Of a stretch of DNA of 64,000 nt, positions 1 through 8,660 are shown piece by piece. How positions within the stretch are numbered: position 1 is the stretch's first letter; every line of letters starts with the position of its first letter. This DNA is from Parvibaculum sp002684405 (GTDB lineage Bacteria; Pseudomonadota; Alphaproteobacteria; Parvibaculales; Parvibaculaceae): positions 868,001 through 932,000 of the forward strand of contig OZ223205.1 of NCBI GenBank assembly GCA_965140395.1, given 5' to 3'. Made by a program: the position numbers and the translations under genes. The notes beneath the pieces were generated by a model. It searched no databases. It worked only from the letters and a program-made list of their open reading frames with translations, and was not told the origin of the DNA.

Positions 1-766
1 GCTCGCCCTCCATCAGTACCTGGCCATCGTGAATGATGACCGCGTGGTCGATCAGCTCCAGCGTTTCGCGCACATTGTGGTCGGTGACCAGCACGCCGAT
101 GCCCCTGTCCTTCAGATGCGCCACGAGATCGCGAATATCGCCGATCGCGATGGGATCGATGCCCGCGAAAGGCTCGTCGAGCAGCATGAAGGAGGGCTGC
201 GTGGCCAGCGCGCGCGCAATTTCCACGCGCCGCCTTTCGCCGCCCGACAGCGCAATGGACGGCGTCCGGCGCAAATGGGTAATCGAGAATTCCGCCAGCA
301 GATCGTCGAGAGCCGTCTCGCGCCGGTCGCGGTCGCGTTCCACCACTTCCAGCGTGGCGCGGATATTCTGCTCCACCGTCAGCCCGCGAAAGATCGAGGC
401 CTCCTGCGGTAGATAGCCGATGCCCATCCGCGCGCGCCGATACATCGGCAATCCGGTCACGTTGAGACCGTCAAGCGCGATGCTGCCGTAATCGGGCCGG
501 ATCAGGCCGGTAATCATGTAGAAGACGGTGGTCTTGCCGGCCCCGTTCGGGCCCAGAAGGCCCACGGCCTCGCCCCGATGGAGGTTGAAGCTGACCCCGC
601 GCACCACGGGACGGCCCTTGAAGCTCTTGCCGATCTTCTCGACCTGGAGGCCGGCATTGCGGGTCACCAGCTGCGGACCGTCCTCGGGGGAAGCGGAGGG
701 ATTTCGCCCCCGCTCCGCGTCCGCGGCGCGCTGTGTCGCGCTATGTCCGGTCTGGGTCGAAGTCAT
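1..766 (-). CDS. lptB: LPS export ABC transporter ATP-binding protein LptB (3' end outside window)
   Basis: Cytoplasmic ATPase that powers the LptBFG complex extracting lipopolysaccharide from the inner membrane. About 255 residues are visible; the C-terminus lies beyond position 1. Read directly from the minus strand: Walker A GPNGAGKTT, Q-loop GYLPQEASIF, signature LSGGERRRVEIARAL, Walker B FMLLDEPFAGIDP and an H-loop VLVTDHN. The P-loop is preceded by about 40 low-complexity residues, so translation may begin internally, but the ATG at 766 is the furthest upstream in frame. It lies 78 bases downstream of lptA and in the same direction, fitting an lptC-lptA-lptB transcription unit. Family known; placement in LPS transport follows from the neighbours. 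Confidence 0.95.
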   Translation of the reverse strand, partial: MTSTQTGHSATQRAADAERGRNPSASPEDGPQLVTRNAGLQVEKIGKSFKGRPVVRGVSFNLHRGEAVGLLGPNGAGKTTVFYMITGLIRPDYGSIALDGLNVTGLPMYRRARMGIGYLPQEASIFRGLTVEQNIRATLEVVERDRDRRETALDDLLAEFSITHLRRTPSIALSGGERRRVEIARALATQPSFMLLDEPFAGIDPIAIGDIRDLVAHLKDRGIGVLVTDHNVRETLELIDHAVIIHDGQVLMEGE

Positions 767-844
767 TGCCACCTCAGCGTTGAAAGCTCATCAAAAGACA
801 CTTGGCATTAAAATTGTATGAAATGCCGTGAATTACCAAGCCCC

Positions 845-1456
845 TTATTCCTTCTTGTCGGTCTCCGGGGGCTGGAAAAGGCCTTTGACCCGCCCGTTTC
901 CGCCATTTTCCGTCCCTCCGGACGATTTGCCGCCGGTCACACGGCTCTCGCCGCTATTCAGGTCGACAAAGAGCCTGGTTCCCCGGATGACGTTCTTGCC
1001 CTGCCGCAGCACGACGCTGTCGCCCATATTGATGCGCCGCGTCGCGACCTGATATTCCGCCCAGTTGCCGCTCGCCGATTGCTCGTTCGGCGCGCTCACA
1101 TGCACGCTGCCGGTGGCCTTGATCTTCTCGATCCGGTTGCCGCCGCTGCCCTGCTTGCTGGCGTAGTAGACTGTCAGCTTGTCCGCCTTCATGCGCACAT
1201 CGCCCTGCACCACGACCACATTGCCCACGAAAGTGGCGGTGCCCTTTTTGTCGGCTACTTCCAGCCGGTCGGATTCGATCTCGATGGGGGCGTCCGGCTT
1301 GTTGGCAAAGCCCGACATGCTCTGCGCATGCGCCGTGGCGGCGGCGCCGAGGCATATCGGGAGGAGCAGGGCGCCCAGAAGGGCATGGTGCCGGCTGCGC
1401 CGCATCGCCTCGATACCTGCAAGGCGCCATGCCTGCACGGTCTTCAATCGTTTCAT
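845..1456 (-). CDS. lptA: LPS transport periplasmic protein LptA
   Basis: Periplasmic bridge protein that carries LPS from LptC at the inner membrane to the outer-membrane LptDE complex. The 203-residue product has an N-terminal signal peptide (hydrophobic stretch about residues 25-43 ending at AHA). An OstA/LptA beta-jellyroll follows: the phrase PIEIESDRLEVADKKG and a repeating pattern of short beta strands are typical. The last ~30 residues are charged and Gly-rich and probably disordered. The start overlaps the lptC stop by four bases (ATGA), indicating translational coupling with lptC; lptB follows downstream. Confidence 0.93.
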   Translation of the reverse strand: MKRLKTVQAWRLAGIEAMRRSRHHALLGALLLPICLGAAATAHAQSMSGFANKPDAPIEIESDRLEVADKKGTATFVGNVVVVQGDVRMKADKLTVYYASKQGSGGNRIEKIKATGSVHVSAPNEQSASGNWAEYQVATRRINMGDSVVLRQGKNVIRGTRLFVDLNSGESRVTGGKSSGGTENGGNGRVKGLFQPPETDKKE

Positions 1457-2238
1457 TGTGCCCCCTCGTTCTGATCGTCCGGCGTACCGGCTTGCGTCTC
1501 GTCCTGGCCTTTTTCGGATCCGGCATCGCCGTCCGGGTAGATTGTCGCCTTCACGCGGCCGCTGAAATTGATGGTCTCCGACGCATTGTCGGCGGACATG
1601 CTGTCGGCGCGCAGCGTACCCATCGGTCCCTGGCCCCAGACCTCGTCGTCGCTCTGGACCGTTCCCTTGTCGAAATTCACATCCGCCTTCTTGGCGTGGA
1701 ATTCATACCCTTGCGTGGTGAAGAGATCGACCTTGTCGTCGAGCTTAAGCGTCTGGCGGTCGGTGTCGAGAAGGCCCCTGGCGGCATTCAGCGTCAGCCA
1801 GCCATTCGCTTCATCCGTTTTCAGATCCGCGTCGATATTCTCCAGCCGCACGAGATTGGGCTGCGCGGCGTCCTGCGTTGCGGTATCCGCGTTCAGCTCA
1901 TAGGGGCGGCCTTCCTTGTTGAGGCCGCTCACGCGCGGGCTCACCATGCGCAGATCGTCATTCTGGGTGGCGATGTCGCGGAAGGTGATGTCGAGCTTGT
2001 CGTCGCGATCGAAAAATCCCGAATAGACGAAAAGCGAGATGAAAAGCACCACGGCGGCGGCCGGCAGCAGAAATTTCATGAAGCTGACGAAGCGGCTGTA
2101 GCTCGACCGGGCGGGGCCGTCGCCGCCCGCCGGCATGCCGTGTCCGACAGAGGCGCGTCCGGAGGAGGCGCCAACCGAGGCGTGAGAAGGGGAGGCGCGA
2201 CCGCTGCCGCGCGCCTGCCGTCCTGCCGGTTCGTCCAT
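1453..2238 (-). CDS. lptC: LPS export protein LptC
   Basis: Bitopic inner-membrane protein that hands LPS from LptBFG to LptA. The 261-residue product has a ~50-residue cytoplasmic Ser/Gly/Arg-rich segment, one transmembrane helix (FLLPAAAVVLFISLFVYSGF, about residues 54-73) and a periplasmic beta-rich LptC domain that includes DIATQNDDLRMVSPRVSG. The start at 2238 is chosen because GGAG sits nine bases upstream; the frame stays open for 55 more codons, but those lack family-like sequence. The long N-terminal extension relative to E. coli LptC is common in alphaproteobacteria. It is first in the lptC-lptA-lptB unit. Confidence 0.88.
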   Translation of the reverse strand: MDEPAGRQARGSGRASPSHASVGASSGRASVGHGMPAGGDGPARSSYSRFVSFMKFLLPAAAVVLFISLFVYSGFFDRDDKLDITFRDIATQNDDLRMVSPRVSGLNKEGRPYELNADTATQDAAQPNLVRLENIDADLKTDEANGWLTLNAARGLLDTDRQTLKLDDKVDLFTTQGYEFHAKKADVNFDKGTVQSDDEVWGQGPMGTLRADSMSADNASETINFSGRVKATIYPDGDAGSEKGQDETQAGTPDDQNEGAQ

Positions 2239-2537
2239 CTGGTCTTGCTCCACTTGCGGCACGGTTGTTCTTCTTGCGTTTCGTCTGGCCGATTCGGGCG
2301 GTTTCACGCTCGTCCCGAAGCCATTCGCTGCAGGAGGGGCCGCATGGGACAGCCTTTGCCGGCAGGGTCGACCATTGGCCGCGCTTTTCAAGTATGCGCG
2401 CAAGCCTTTCCGGGCGTCAAATGGGCAAAGCCGCGCGATACCGGCGAAAATCGCGCCTTTTCAAGGAGATGGCGGCGGGAGGGCAGCCGGTCAATGGCCA
2501 ATGACGTCGCCGCGCGCGGCCTCGCCGCCCGTACCCC

Positions 2538-3155
2538 TCAATGCGCGAAGATATCCTCATCCGCCCAGCCCGACAGATCGAGCGAGGCGCGCACCGGCAG
2601 AAAGGCGAAGCAGGCCTTGGCAAGTTCCATCCGGCCTTCGCGCATCAGCATGCCGTCGAGCGTGTCCTTCAGCGCATGCAGGTGCAGCACGTCGGAGGCC
2701 GCATAGGCCTTCTGCGCATCGCTGAGCTCGTCGGCGCCCCAGTCCGAGCTTTGCTGCTGCTTGGACATGTCGACGCCCAGCAGCTCTCTGGAAAGATCCT
2801 TGAGGCCATGCCGGTCGGTATAGGTGCGGACCAGCTTGGAGGCGATCTTCGTGCAATAGACCGGCGTCGTGACCACGCCCAGATAGCGCTGCATCATGGC
2901 GACGTCGAAACGCGCGAAATGAAAGATCTTCAGCACGTTCTGATCGGCCATCAGCGCCCGCAGATTGGGGGCGTTGTAGGTCGACCGGTCGAGCTGGACG
3001 AGATGGGCGGTGCCGTCGCCCGCCGAAAGCTGAACCACGCAGAGCTGATCGCGGTGCGGGTTCAGGCCCATCGTCTCGGTGTCGACGGCCACGCTGTCGC
3101 CGAAGGTCAGTCCGTCGGGAAGATCGCCCTTGTGAAGCGTGATCGCATCCGACAT
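2538..3155 (-). CDS. rnd: Ribonuclease D-type 3'-5' exonuclease
   Basis: DEDD-family 3'-5' exoribonuclease expected to trim RNA 3' ends, including tRNA precursors. The 205-residue protein carries motif I VAVDTETMGL, motif II around FHFARFDVAMM and motif III ending in YAASDVLHLHAL (Y..xD). It lacks the HRDC domain of the ~375-residue E. coli enzyme; this short form is usual in alphaproteobacteria. The start at 3155 has GGAG five bases upstream; the frame continues back into tRNA-Leu, which makes an earlier start unlikely. The gene begins 49 bases after the tRNA-Leu gene on the same strand, so both may share a transcript. Confidence 0.9.
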   Translation of the reverse strand: MSDAITLHKGDLPDGLTFGDSVAVDTETMGLNPHRDQLCVVQLSAGDGTAHLVQLDRSTYNAPNLRALMADQNVLKIFHFARFDVAMMQRYLGVVTTPVYCTKIASKLVRTYTDRHGLKDLSRELLGVDMSKQQQSSDWGADELSDAQKAYAASDVLHLHALKDTLDGMLMREGRMELAKACFAFLPVRASLDLSGWADEDIFAH

Positions 3156-3204
3156 CGGAACTCCGCTCGGCGGGCGGCGCGGCTGCGCCGCCGAAGAAAG
3201 AGAA

Positions 3205-3291
3205 TGGTGCCCAGGAGAAGACTCGAACTTCCACGCCCTTGCAGGCGCCAGCACCTGAAGCTGGTGCGTCTACCAATTCCGCCACCTGGGC
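3205..3291 (-). tRNA. tRNA-Leu(CAG)
   Basis: An 87-nt class II tRNA on the minus strand. The acceptor stem GCCCAGG/CCTGGGC is perfect, followed by discriminator A and an encoded CCA. The anticodon stem CCAGC/GCTGG encloses loop TTCAGGT, giving anticodon CAG (reads CUG). The D-arm (GGCGGAATTGGTAGACGC) and a variable arm of class II size are leucine-type, and the T-loop reads GTTCGAGTC. A good promoter lies just upstream. Confidence 0.97.
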
Positions 3292-3304
3292 ACTTGGAGG
3301 CGTT

Positions 3305-3333
3305 GACTTAAAGAGGCAGGCGGGGTTTGTCAA
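3305..3333 (-). promoter_or_regulatory. Predicted sigma-70-type promoter of tRNA-Leu
   Basis: On the minus strand, TTGACA (3328-3333) is separated by 17 bases from TAAGTC (3305-3310). Transcription would begin near 3298, about seven bases before the mature tRNA. Spacing and -35 match the housekeeping consensus; the -10 is only fair. It would also serve rnd. Confidence 0.6.
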
Positions 3334-3476
3334 TCGGATGAAAGGCTCATTCCGGCCTTTTTGAAGTTCTGCGGTCCGCACAGGCTTTCGGGGGACTTTG
3401 CTGCAAGGCACCATTGGGCTATCTAGGGGGGAAGTTCTGGCTGCAGGGCTTACCACCGCGTTCACTCGAGGCAGGC

Positions 3477-4475
3477 ATGTCGAATTCCACCGAAACCCGG
3501 ACCAAACGGCTCAAACCCGGCGCGACCATCGCCATTTTCGGCGCATCCGGCTTTCTCGGCCGTCACATCGTCCAGAATCTGGCCGCGCGCGGCTACCGTA
3601 TCCGCGCGGCGGTGCGTCGGCCCAATGAGGCAATGTTTCTCAGGCCGATGGGTGCTGTCGGTCAGGTCGAGCCCTTTCAGGCCAATGTGCGCGATGACGC
3701 ATCCGTGAGGGCGGCCATTCGCGGTGCCGACGCGGTGATCAATCTGGTCGGCATTCTCGCGGAAGGCGGCAAGCAGACCTTCCAGGCCGTCCAGGCCGAG
3801 GGCGCGGCCCGCGTGGCGCGCGAAGCGAAGGCGGCGGGCATTTCCGTCTTCGTGCAGATGTCCGCGCTGGGCGCCGATCCCGAGAGCGCGTCCGACTATG
3901 CCCGCAGCAAGGCGGAGGCCGAAGACGCCCTGCGCAAGACGCTGCCCGAGGCGGTCATCCTGCGTCCTTCCATCGTCTTCGGTCCGCAGGACGGCTTTTT
4001 CAACCGCTTCGCCGCGATGTCGCTTGTCTCGCCCGCCCTGCCGCTCATCGGCGGCGGCAAGACGAAGTTCCAGCCGGTTTATGTGAAGGATGTGGCCGAA
4101 GCCGTGGTCCGCGTTCTGGAGCGCCCGGATACGGCAGGCAAGACCTATGAGCTGGGCGGCCCGGAGGTGCGCAGCTTCAAGGAGCTGATGGAACTGACGC
4201 TGCGCGAAATCGGCCGCAAGCGCATCCTGCTGCCGCTGCCCTTCCCGCTGGCGAGCTTCATCGGCTGGTTCGCCCAGCTTTTGCCCGGTGCGCCGCTCAC
4301 CGTCGATCAGGTCCGCCTTCTTCGGCACGACAATGTGGTGAGCGAGGAGGCGGCGAATGAAGGCCGCACACTGGAAGGCCTGGGCATCAAGCCGGTCATG
4401 GCGGAAGCGATTCTCGAGACCTATCTCTTCCGCTTCAACCGTCAGGGCCAGTATGCCCAATACAAGACGAGCTGA
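3477..4475 (+). CDS. NDUFA9-family NAD(P)-binding protein (complex I-associated atypical SDR)
   Basis: A 332-residue atypical short-chain dehydrogenase of the family that includes the NDUFA9 accessory subunit of complex I. The N-terminal Rossmann motif IAIFGASGFLGRHIV (about residues 18-32) binds a dinucleotide. Further family features are the NLVGIL segment, the SALGAD strand, a YARSKAEAE helix in place of the classical YxxxK site, and RPSIVFGPQDGFFNRFA. In alphaproteobacteria such proteins are linked to complex I assembly or stability; a quinone-related oxidoreductase is an alternative. The start at 3477 is preceded by GAGGCAGGC; an upstream ATG at 3414 adds 21 residues with no family similarity. 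A MerR gene follows 50 bases downstream. Confidence 0.85.
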   Translation: MSNSTETRTKRLKPGATIAIFGASGFLGRHIVQNLAARGYRIRAAVRRPNEAMFLRPMGAVGQVEPFQANVRDDASVRAAIRGADAVINLVGILAEGGKQTFQAVQAEGAARVAREAKAAGISVFVQMSALGADPESASDYARSKAEAEDALRKTLPEAVILRPSIVFGPQDGFFNRFAAMSLVSPALPLIGGGKTKFQPVYVKDVAEAVVRVLERPDTAGKTYELGGPEVRSFKELMELTLREIGRKRILLPLPFPLASFIGWFAQLLPGAPLTVDQVRLLRHDNVVSEEAANEGRTLEGLGIKPVMAEAILETYLFRFNRQGQYAQYKTS

Positions 4476-4525
4476 GCGCCGGAGGGATTGATCGGGCGAA
4501 TGCCGCCTATCGCGAAGGAGCCGGG

Positions 4526-4936
4526 ATGAATATCGGCGAAGCAGCGACAAGATCGGGCGTTCCCGCCAAGACGATCCGTTACTACGAGGAAATCTCGCTG
4601 ATCGACGCGCCGCGGCGCGGGGCGAACGGCTATCGCGATTATTCGCAGGACGATGTCCATATGCTGCGCTTCATCGCCCATGCGCGCGGGCTCGGCTTCA
4701 CCGTTGCGCAATGCCGCGACTTGTTGGCGCTCTACAACGACCGCGACCGCAACAGCGCCGACGTCAAGCAGATCGCCCAGGATCATATTTCGGAGATAGA
4801 CCGCAAGATCGGCGAACTCCGGTCCATGCGGGCGACGCTCGACAGGCTCGCCCGCAAATGCCATGGCGACGAGCGGCCCGACTGCCCGATTCTCGACGAG
4901 CTTTCCGCCGACATCTCCGGCGGGAATGCGGGCTGA
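4526..4936 (+). CDS. MerR-family regulator, Cu(I)-responsive CueR/HmrR type
   Basis: A 136-residue MerR-family activator. The N-terminal winged helix starts MNIGEAATRSGVPAKTIRYY, as in copper sensors; a dimerisation coiled coil follows (about residues 75-112). The metal loop KCHGDERPDC gives Cys-x7-Cys near residues 114-122, the arrangement that binds Cu(I) in CueR/HmrR. Known family members bend the spacer of copA or oxidase promoters, but no copper ATPase or chaperone gene lies beside it here, so its target is elsewhere or differs. The start follows GGAGCCGGG. Confidence 0.85.
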   Translation: MNIGEAATRSGVPAKTIRYYEEISLIDAPRRGANGYRDYSQDDVHMLRFIAHARGLGFTVAQCRDLLALYNDRDRNSADVKQIAQDHISEIDRKIGELRSMRATLDRLARKCHGDERPDCPILDELSADISGGNAG

Positions 4937-5055
4937 AACGGCATATGGGCGATTTCGCTTAACGGCGGCGGTGTTTGCGCGATAGTAATGAAGCGCTGTG
5001 ATTCACCTGTCGCATCCTAGCCGTGCGGCGTTTCCCCTACCGCCAGATTGCCGAT

Positions 5056-5736
5056 ATGCGCACCCTCTTTCACATGCCTATTTCTCCGGCCTGCCGGACC
5101 TTGCGCCTTCTGATGGCGGAAAAGGACATTGCCTTCGAACTGGTCGAGGAGAAGGACTGGGAGCGGCGTCTTGAATTCCTCTCCCTCAACCCGGCCGGCG
5201 AAGTCCCCGTGCTGCTGGAGGAGGATGGCGAGCCGCTTGCCGGTGTCATGGCGATTGCCGAATATCTGGAAGAGACCTATACCGACGCCCCGCTTTTGCC
5301 GGGCGATGCCAAGGCGCGCGCCGAAGCGCGGCGGATCGTGGACTGGTTCGACCGGAAATTCGCCGCCGAAGTCAGCGAAGGCCTGCTCTTTGAAAAGGTG
5401 ACCAAGCGCTACCTGCATGCAAGCCAGGGCGGCGGCGGGCCGGAAATGGCCGTGGTCCGCGCCGCGCTCCACAATCTGCGCTACCACCTCGACTACATCA
5501 GCTATCTGATGGAAGAGCGGAACTGGCTGGCAGGCGAGGAACTCACCCTTGCCGACCTCACCGCGAGCGCGCATCTTTCCTGTCTCGACTATGTCGGCGA
5601 CGTGCCCTGGAACCAGTATCCGGCGGCCAAGGAATGGTATGTGAAGCTGAAATCGCGGCCGTCCTTCCGCGGCGTCCTGGCCGACCACGTGCCCGGCATG
5701 CCGCCCCCGAAATTCTATGCCAATCTCGACTTCTGA
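5056..5736 (+). CDS. fzlA: GST-fold protein, probable FtsZ-binding FzlA
   Basis: A 226-residue glutathione-S-transferase-fold protein: N-terminal thioredoxin-like domain (MRTLFHMPISPACRTLRLLM) and an all-helical C-terminal domain with WLAGEELTLADLTA. The C-terminal tail PPPKFYANLDF closely resembles the conserved tail of Caulobacter FzlA, an FtsZ-curving protein needed for constriction. Linkage to queG also fits FzlA. The FzlA call is therefore preferred over a catalytic GST, which is the alternative. The start ATG 5056 matches the family N-terminus; a GTG at 5023 would add 11 residues. Neither has a strong ribosome-binding site. Its last 20 bases overlap queG. Confidence 0.75.
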   Translation: MRTLFHMPISPACRTLRLLMAEKDIAFELVEEKDWERRLEFLSLNPAGEVPVLLEEDGEPLAGVMAIAEYLEETYTDAPLLPGDAKARAEARRIVDWFDRKFAAEVSEGLLFEKVTKRYLHASQGGGGPEMAVVRAALHNLRYHLDYISYLMEERNWLAGEELTLADLTASAHLSCLDYVGDVPWNQYPAAKEWYVKLKSRPSFRGVLADHVPGMPPPKFYANLDF

Positions 5737-6856
5737 AAGCGCGGATCTGAAGACGCGCATCGCCGCGAAAGCGCGCGAGGCAGGCTTCGATGCGGTCGGC
5801 TTTACGCGCGCCGATGCGCGGCCCGACCTGCCGGCGAGGCTTTCGCGCTGGCTGGAGCTTCGCCGTCAGGGCGATATGGGCTGGATGGAAGAAACCGCCG
5901 CGCGCCGTTCCGACCCGCTGACGCTCTGGCCGGACGCGAAATCCGTCGTCATGCTTGCCATGAATTACGGTCCGGCGGAAAACCCGCTGCCTCGCCTGGA
6001 AGAGCGCGACCGGGCCGTCTTCTCCGTCTATGCGCAGAACCGCGACTATCACGACCTCGTCAAGAAACGGCTCAAACGGGTTGCGCGCTGGCTGGCGGAA
6101 GAGGCGTCGGTGGAGGTGAAGGTTTTCGTCGACACCGCGCCGGTGATGGAAAAACCCTTCGCCGAGGCCGCCGGGCTTGGCTGGCAGGGCAAACACACCA
6201 ATCTTGTTTCGAGCGAGCTTGGCTCATGGTTTTTTCTCGGCGCCATATTCACCACGCAGGCGCTGGAGCCCGATACGCCGCATGAGGACCGCTGCGGGTC
6301 CTGCCGGGCCTGTCAGGATGTCTGCCCGACCGACGCCTTTCCGCAAGCCTATGAACTCGATGCGACGCGCTGCATCTCCTATCTCACCATCGAGCATAAG
6401 GGGCATATCCCGCGCGCGTTCCGCCGCCCGATGGGCAATCGCATCTATGGCTGCGACGATTGTCTGGCCGTCTGTCCATGGAACAAGTTTGCGCAGGAGG
6501 CGCGCGAGACGGCGTTTCATCCACGCGAGGATCTGGTGTCGCCGCTTCTTGCTGATCTCGCCACGCTGGACGATGCGGCCTTTCGTACCCGCTTTTCCGG
6601 CTCGCCGGTCAAGCGGATCGGCCGCGACCGCTTCATCCGCAACGTGCTGATCGCCGTCGGCAATGCGGGCGATCCGGCGCTGGCGATCCATGCAAGGCGC
6701 CTGTTGTCCGATCCCTCGCCGCTGGTGCGGGCCATGGCCGTCTGGGCGCTGGGCGAATTGCTCACCGGGGAAGAGGTGGCGGCGTTGGCAAGAGAACATC
6801 TGCCGTCAGAGGAAGATGAGGATGTGCGCGCCGAATGGCGGTCGCTCTCGGGCTGA
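5717..6856 (+). CDS. queG: tRNA epoxyqueuosine(34) reductase QueG
   Basis: Cobalamin- and [4Fe-4S]-dependent enzyme that reduces epoxyqueuosine to queuosine at the tRNA wobble base, the last step of the pathway. The 379-residue protein contains the two ferredoxin-like clusters CGSCRACQDVCPTDAF (about residues 194-209) and CDDCLAVCPWNKF (about 251-263), the cobalamin-site region DTAPVMEKPFAEAAGLGWQG, and C-terminal HEAT-like repeats (SPLVRAMAVWALGEL). Length and order are normal for the family. It starts inside the fzlA 3' end, suggesting coupled translation. Confidence 0.96.
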   Translation: MPISTSESADLKTRIAAKAREAGFDAVGFTRADARPDLPARLSRWLELRRQGDMGWMEETAARRSDPLTLWPDAKSVVMLAMNYGPAENPLPRLEERDRAVFSVYAQNRDYHDLVKKRLKRVARWLAEEASVEVKVFVDTAPVMEKPFAEAAGLGWQGKHTNLVSSELGSWFFLGAIFTTQALEPDTPHEDRCGSCRACQDVCPTDAFPQAYELDATRCISYLTIEHKGHIPRAFRRPMGNRIYGCDDCLAVCPWNKFAQEARETAFHPREDLVSPLLADLATLDDAAFRTRFSGSPVKRIGRDRFIRNVLIAVGNAGDPALAIHARRLLSDPSPLVRAMAVWALGELLTGEEVAALAREHLPSEEDEDVRAEWRSLSG

Positions 6857-6858
6857 TC

Positions 6859-7635
6859 CTATTTGGTGTCGAGCAGTTTGCGGGCTTCCTGCGCTTCCGG
6901 CGCGTCCGCGCGGCCTGTCGCTTTGGCGTAGCGCACCACGTCCTCCCAGTCCACGCGCGCCGCGGCGACCTGTCCGAGATCGGCCCGCACGCGCCCGCGC
7001 TCCAGCAGCACGTCGAGACGATGACGCGCCGTCTCCGCCGCGCGGTTGATGTCGACTTCGGAGGCGCGGGGATAGCCGAGCTTGCGATTGGCGATGGAGC
7101 GCAACACCAGCGCATCGATGGTGAAGGGCTCGCGCGCCAGCGCCTCGCTGGCGTCGGAGCGCACGGCTTTCCAGTCGCTCGCCAGCGCGTCCTGTCTGGC
7201 CCGGCCGATGTAATATTCCGCCTCATCCGGTTCGCGCGCGATGGCATAGCCGAAGGCCCGGCGCGCCTGCTTGTGATCCCCGGCAAGGCCCCAGGCATCG
7301 CCCGCCTGCGCATAGACCTTGGCGCGCTCGGCGTCCGGCGCACCCGTCATCGCTTCTGCGAGATCGAAGAATAGGAAGGCCGCTTTCTCGTGTTTGCCCT
7401 GCGCACTCAGGGCCAGTCCCTCGCAATGCGTCGCGGCGACGAGCGCCCCGTCCGTCTTGGCTGCCTTGCGCCAGGCCGCCGCCTGCTTCGCGGCTTCGGC
7501 TGGATTTTTCTGAACGAGGTCGAGGCAGGACTGATAGTCCTCTACCTTCTGGCTTGCGGCGCTTGCTTGCGACGCATAGGTGAGAGGGGCGAGCAGGGCC
7601 AGAAGGCCGACAAGGCATGACAGGTTCCGTTTCAT
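6859..7635 (-). CDS. Secreted TPR-repeat protein of unknown role
   Basis: A 258-residue protein with an N-terminal signal peptide (MKRNLSCLVGLLALLAPLTYASQASA, residues 1 to ~26) followed by tetratricopeptide-like helices: residues ~30-70, ~75-120 (GKHEKAAFLFFDLAEAM), ~120-155 (GLAGDHKQARRAFGYAI) and ~160-225. It probably acts as a periplasmic adaptor; no partner is evident. The start at 7635 is chosen for the signal peptide; the frame runs much further upstream through sequence antisense to the next gene. It converges with queG, two bases apart. Confidence 0.8.
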   Translation of the reverse strand: MKRNLSCLVGLLALLAPLTYASQASAASQKVEDYQSCLDLVQKNPAEAAKQAAAWRKAAKTDGALVAATHCEGLALSAQGKHEKAAFLFFDLAEAMTGAPDAERAKVYAQAGDAWGLAGDHKQARRAFGYAIAREPDEAEYYIGRARQDALASDWKAVRSDASEALAREPFTIDALVLRSIANRKLGYPRASEVDINRAAETARHRLDVLLERGRVRADLGQVAAARVDWEDVVRYAKATGRADAPEAQEARKLLDTK

Positions 7636-7689
7636 GGCCGGTAGGGTCGGGGAGCGGGGATCGAAAAACAAGTTAAAACGGCGGCATTT

Positions 7690-8568
7690 ATGAGCGATCG
7701 GGTGAGCAAGCGTTTGTTCTGTTTCGGCTTCGGCTTCAGTGCCGAAGCGCTGGCGCGCCGCCTCGCGCCGAAGGGCTTTGCCGTCGCGGGCACCACCCGT
7801 GGCGAAGCGAAGGCGATGCGCATGAAGGCGGAGGATGTCGAGCCCTGGCTGTTCGCGGACGGCAAGGGGATCGCAGACCCTGAAAGGGCGCTCGCAGGCA
7901 CCACTCATCTCCTGATTTCCACGCCGCCGGGTGAAGAGGGCGATCCTGTCCTCGCCGCTCATGCCGATATCCTCAGCCGCCTCGCGCCGCAGCTTGAATG
8001 GGTCGGTTATCTCTCCACCACCGGCGTCTATGGCGACCGGCAGGGCGAATGGGTGGATGAAGAAAGTGCCCTGACGCCGGATACCGAACGCGGCCGGCGT
8101 CGCCTTCGCGCCGAAGAAGACTGGCGCGCGCTGGGCGCCCCGCTCCACATCTTTCGTCTGGCGGGCATTTACGGGCCGGGCCGTAACCAGCTTCGTAGTC
8201 TGAAGGACGGCAAGGCAAAGCGCATCGTGAAACCCGGTCAGGTCTTTTCGCGCATCCATGTGGACGATATAGCCGCGATCCTCGAAGCCTCCATCGCAAA
8301 GCCGGATCCGGGCACGGCCTATAATGTTTGCGACGACGAGCCCGCCCCGCCGCAGGATGTCGTCGCCTATGCTGCGGAGCTGCTCGGCATGACGCCGCCG
8401 CCCGAAATTCCCTTCGAGGAAGCCGAGATGTCGCCCATGGCGGCGAGCTTCTATTCGGATTCCAAGCGCGTCTCCAACCGGCGTATCCGGGAGGAGCTTG
8501 GGGTGGATCTCGCCTTCCCGACCTACCGCGAAGGCCTGAAGGCTCTTCTGGACAGCGGCCGGTTTTGA
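7690..8568 (+). CDS. NAD(P)-dependent epimerase/dehydratase-family protein (YeeZ-like)
   Basis: A 292-residue Rossmann-fold protein of the extended/atypical SDR group. The cofactor motif is FCFGFGFSAEALARRL (about residues 10-25) and is followed by the VGYLSTTGVYGDRQGEWVDE segment characteristic of YeeZ-like proteins, then FRLAGIYGPGRNQL and a DDI...EAS helix. The catalytic Tyr-x3-Lys of classical SDRs is not obvious, as in YeeZ. The substrate is unknown. It is divergent from the TPR gene, with a 54-base gap that must hold both promoters. Confidence 0.8.
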   Translation: MSDRVSKRLFCFGFGFSAEALARRLAPKGFAVAGTTRGEAKAMRMKAEDVEPWLFADGKGIADPERALAGTTHLLISTPPGEEGDPVLAAHADILSRLAPQLEWVGYLSTTGVYGDRQGEWVDEESALTPDTERGRRRLRAEEDWRALGAPLHIFRLAGIYGPGRNQLRSLKDGKAKRIVKPGQVFSRIHVDDIAAILEASIAKPDPGTAYNVCDDEPAPPQDVVAYAAELLGMTPPPEIPFEEAEMSPMAASFYSDSKRVSNRRIREELGVDLAFPTYREGLKALLDSGRF

Positions 8569-8660
8569 GGGCCGGGCCCGTATAACCCCTTATTGCCGCT
8601 GTCATGCGGGCTTGGTAGCGATGGAGATGCATCGTTTCGCGCTTACGGAGAAGAAGCCTC

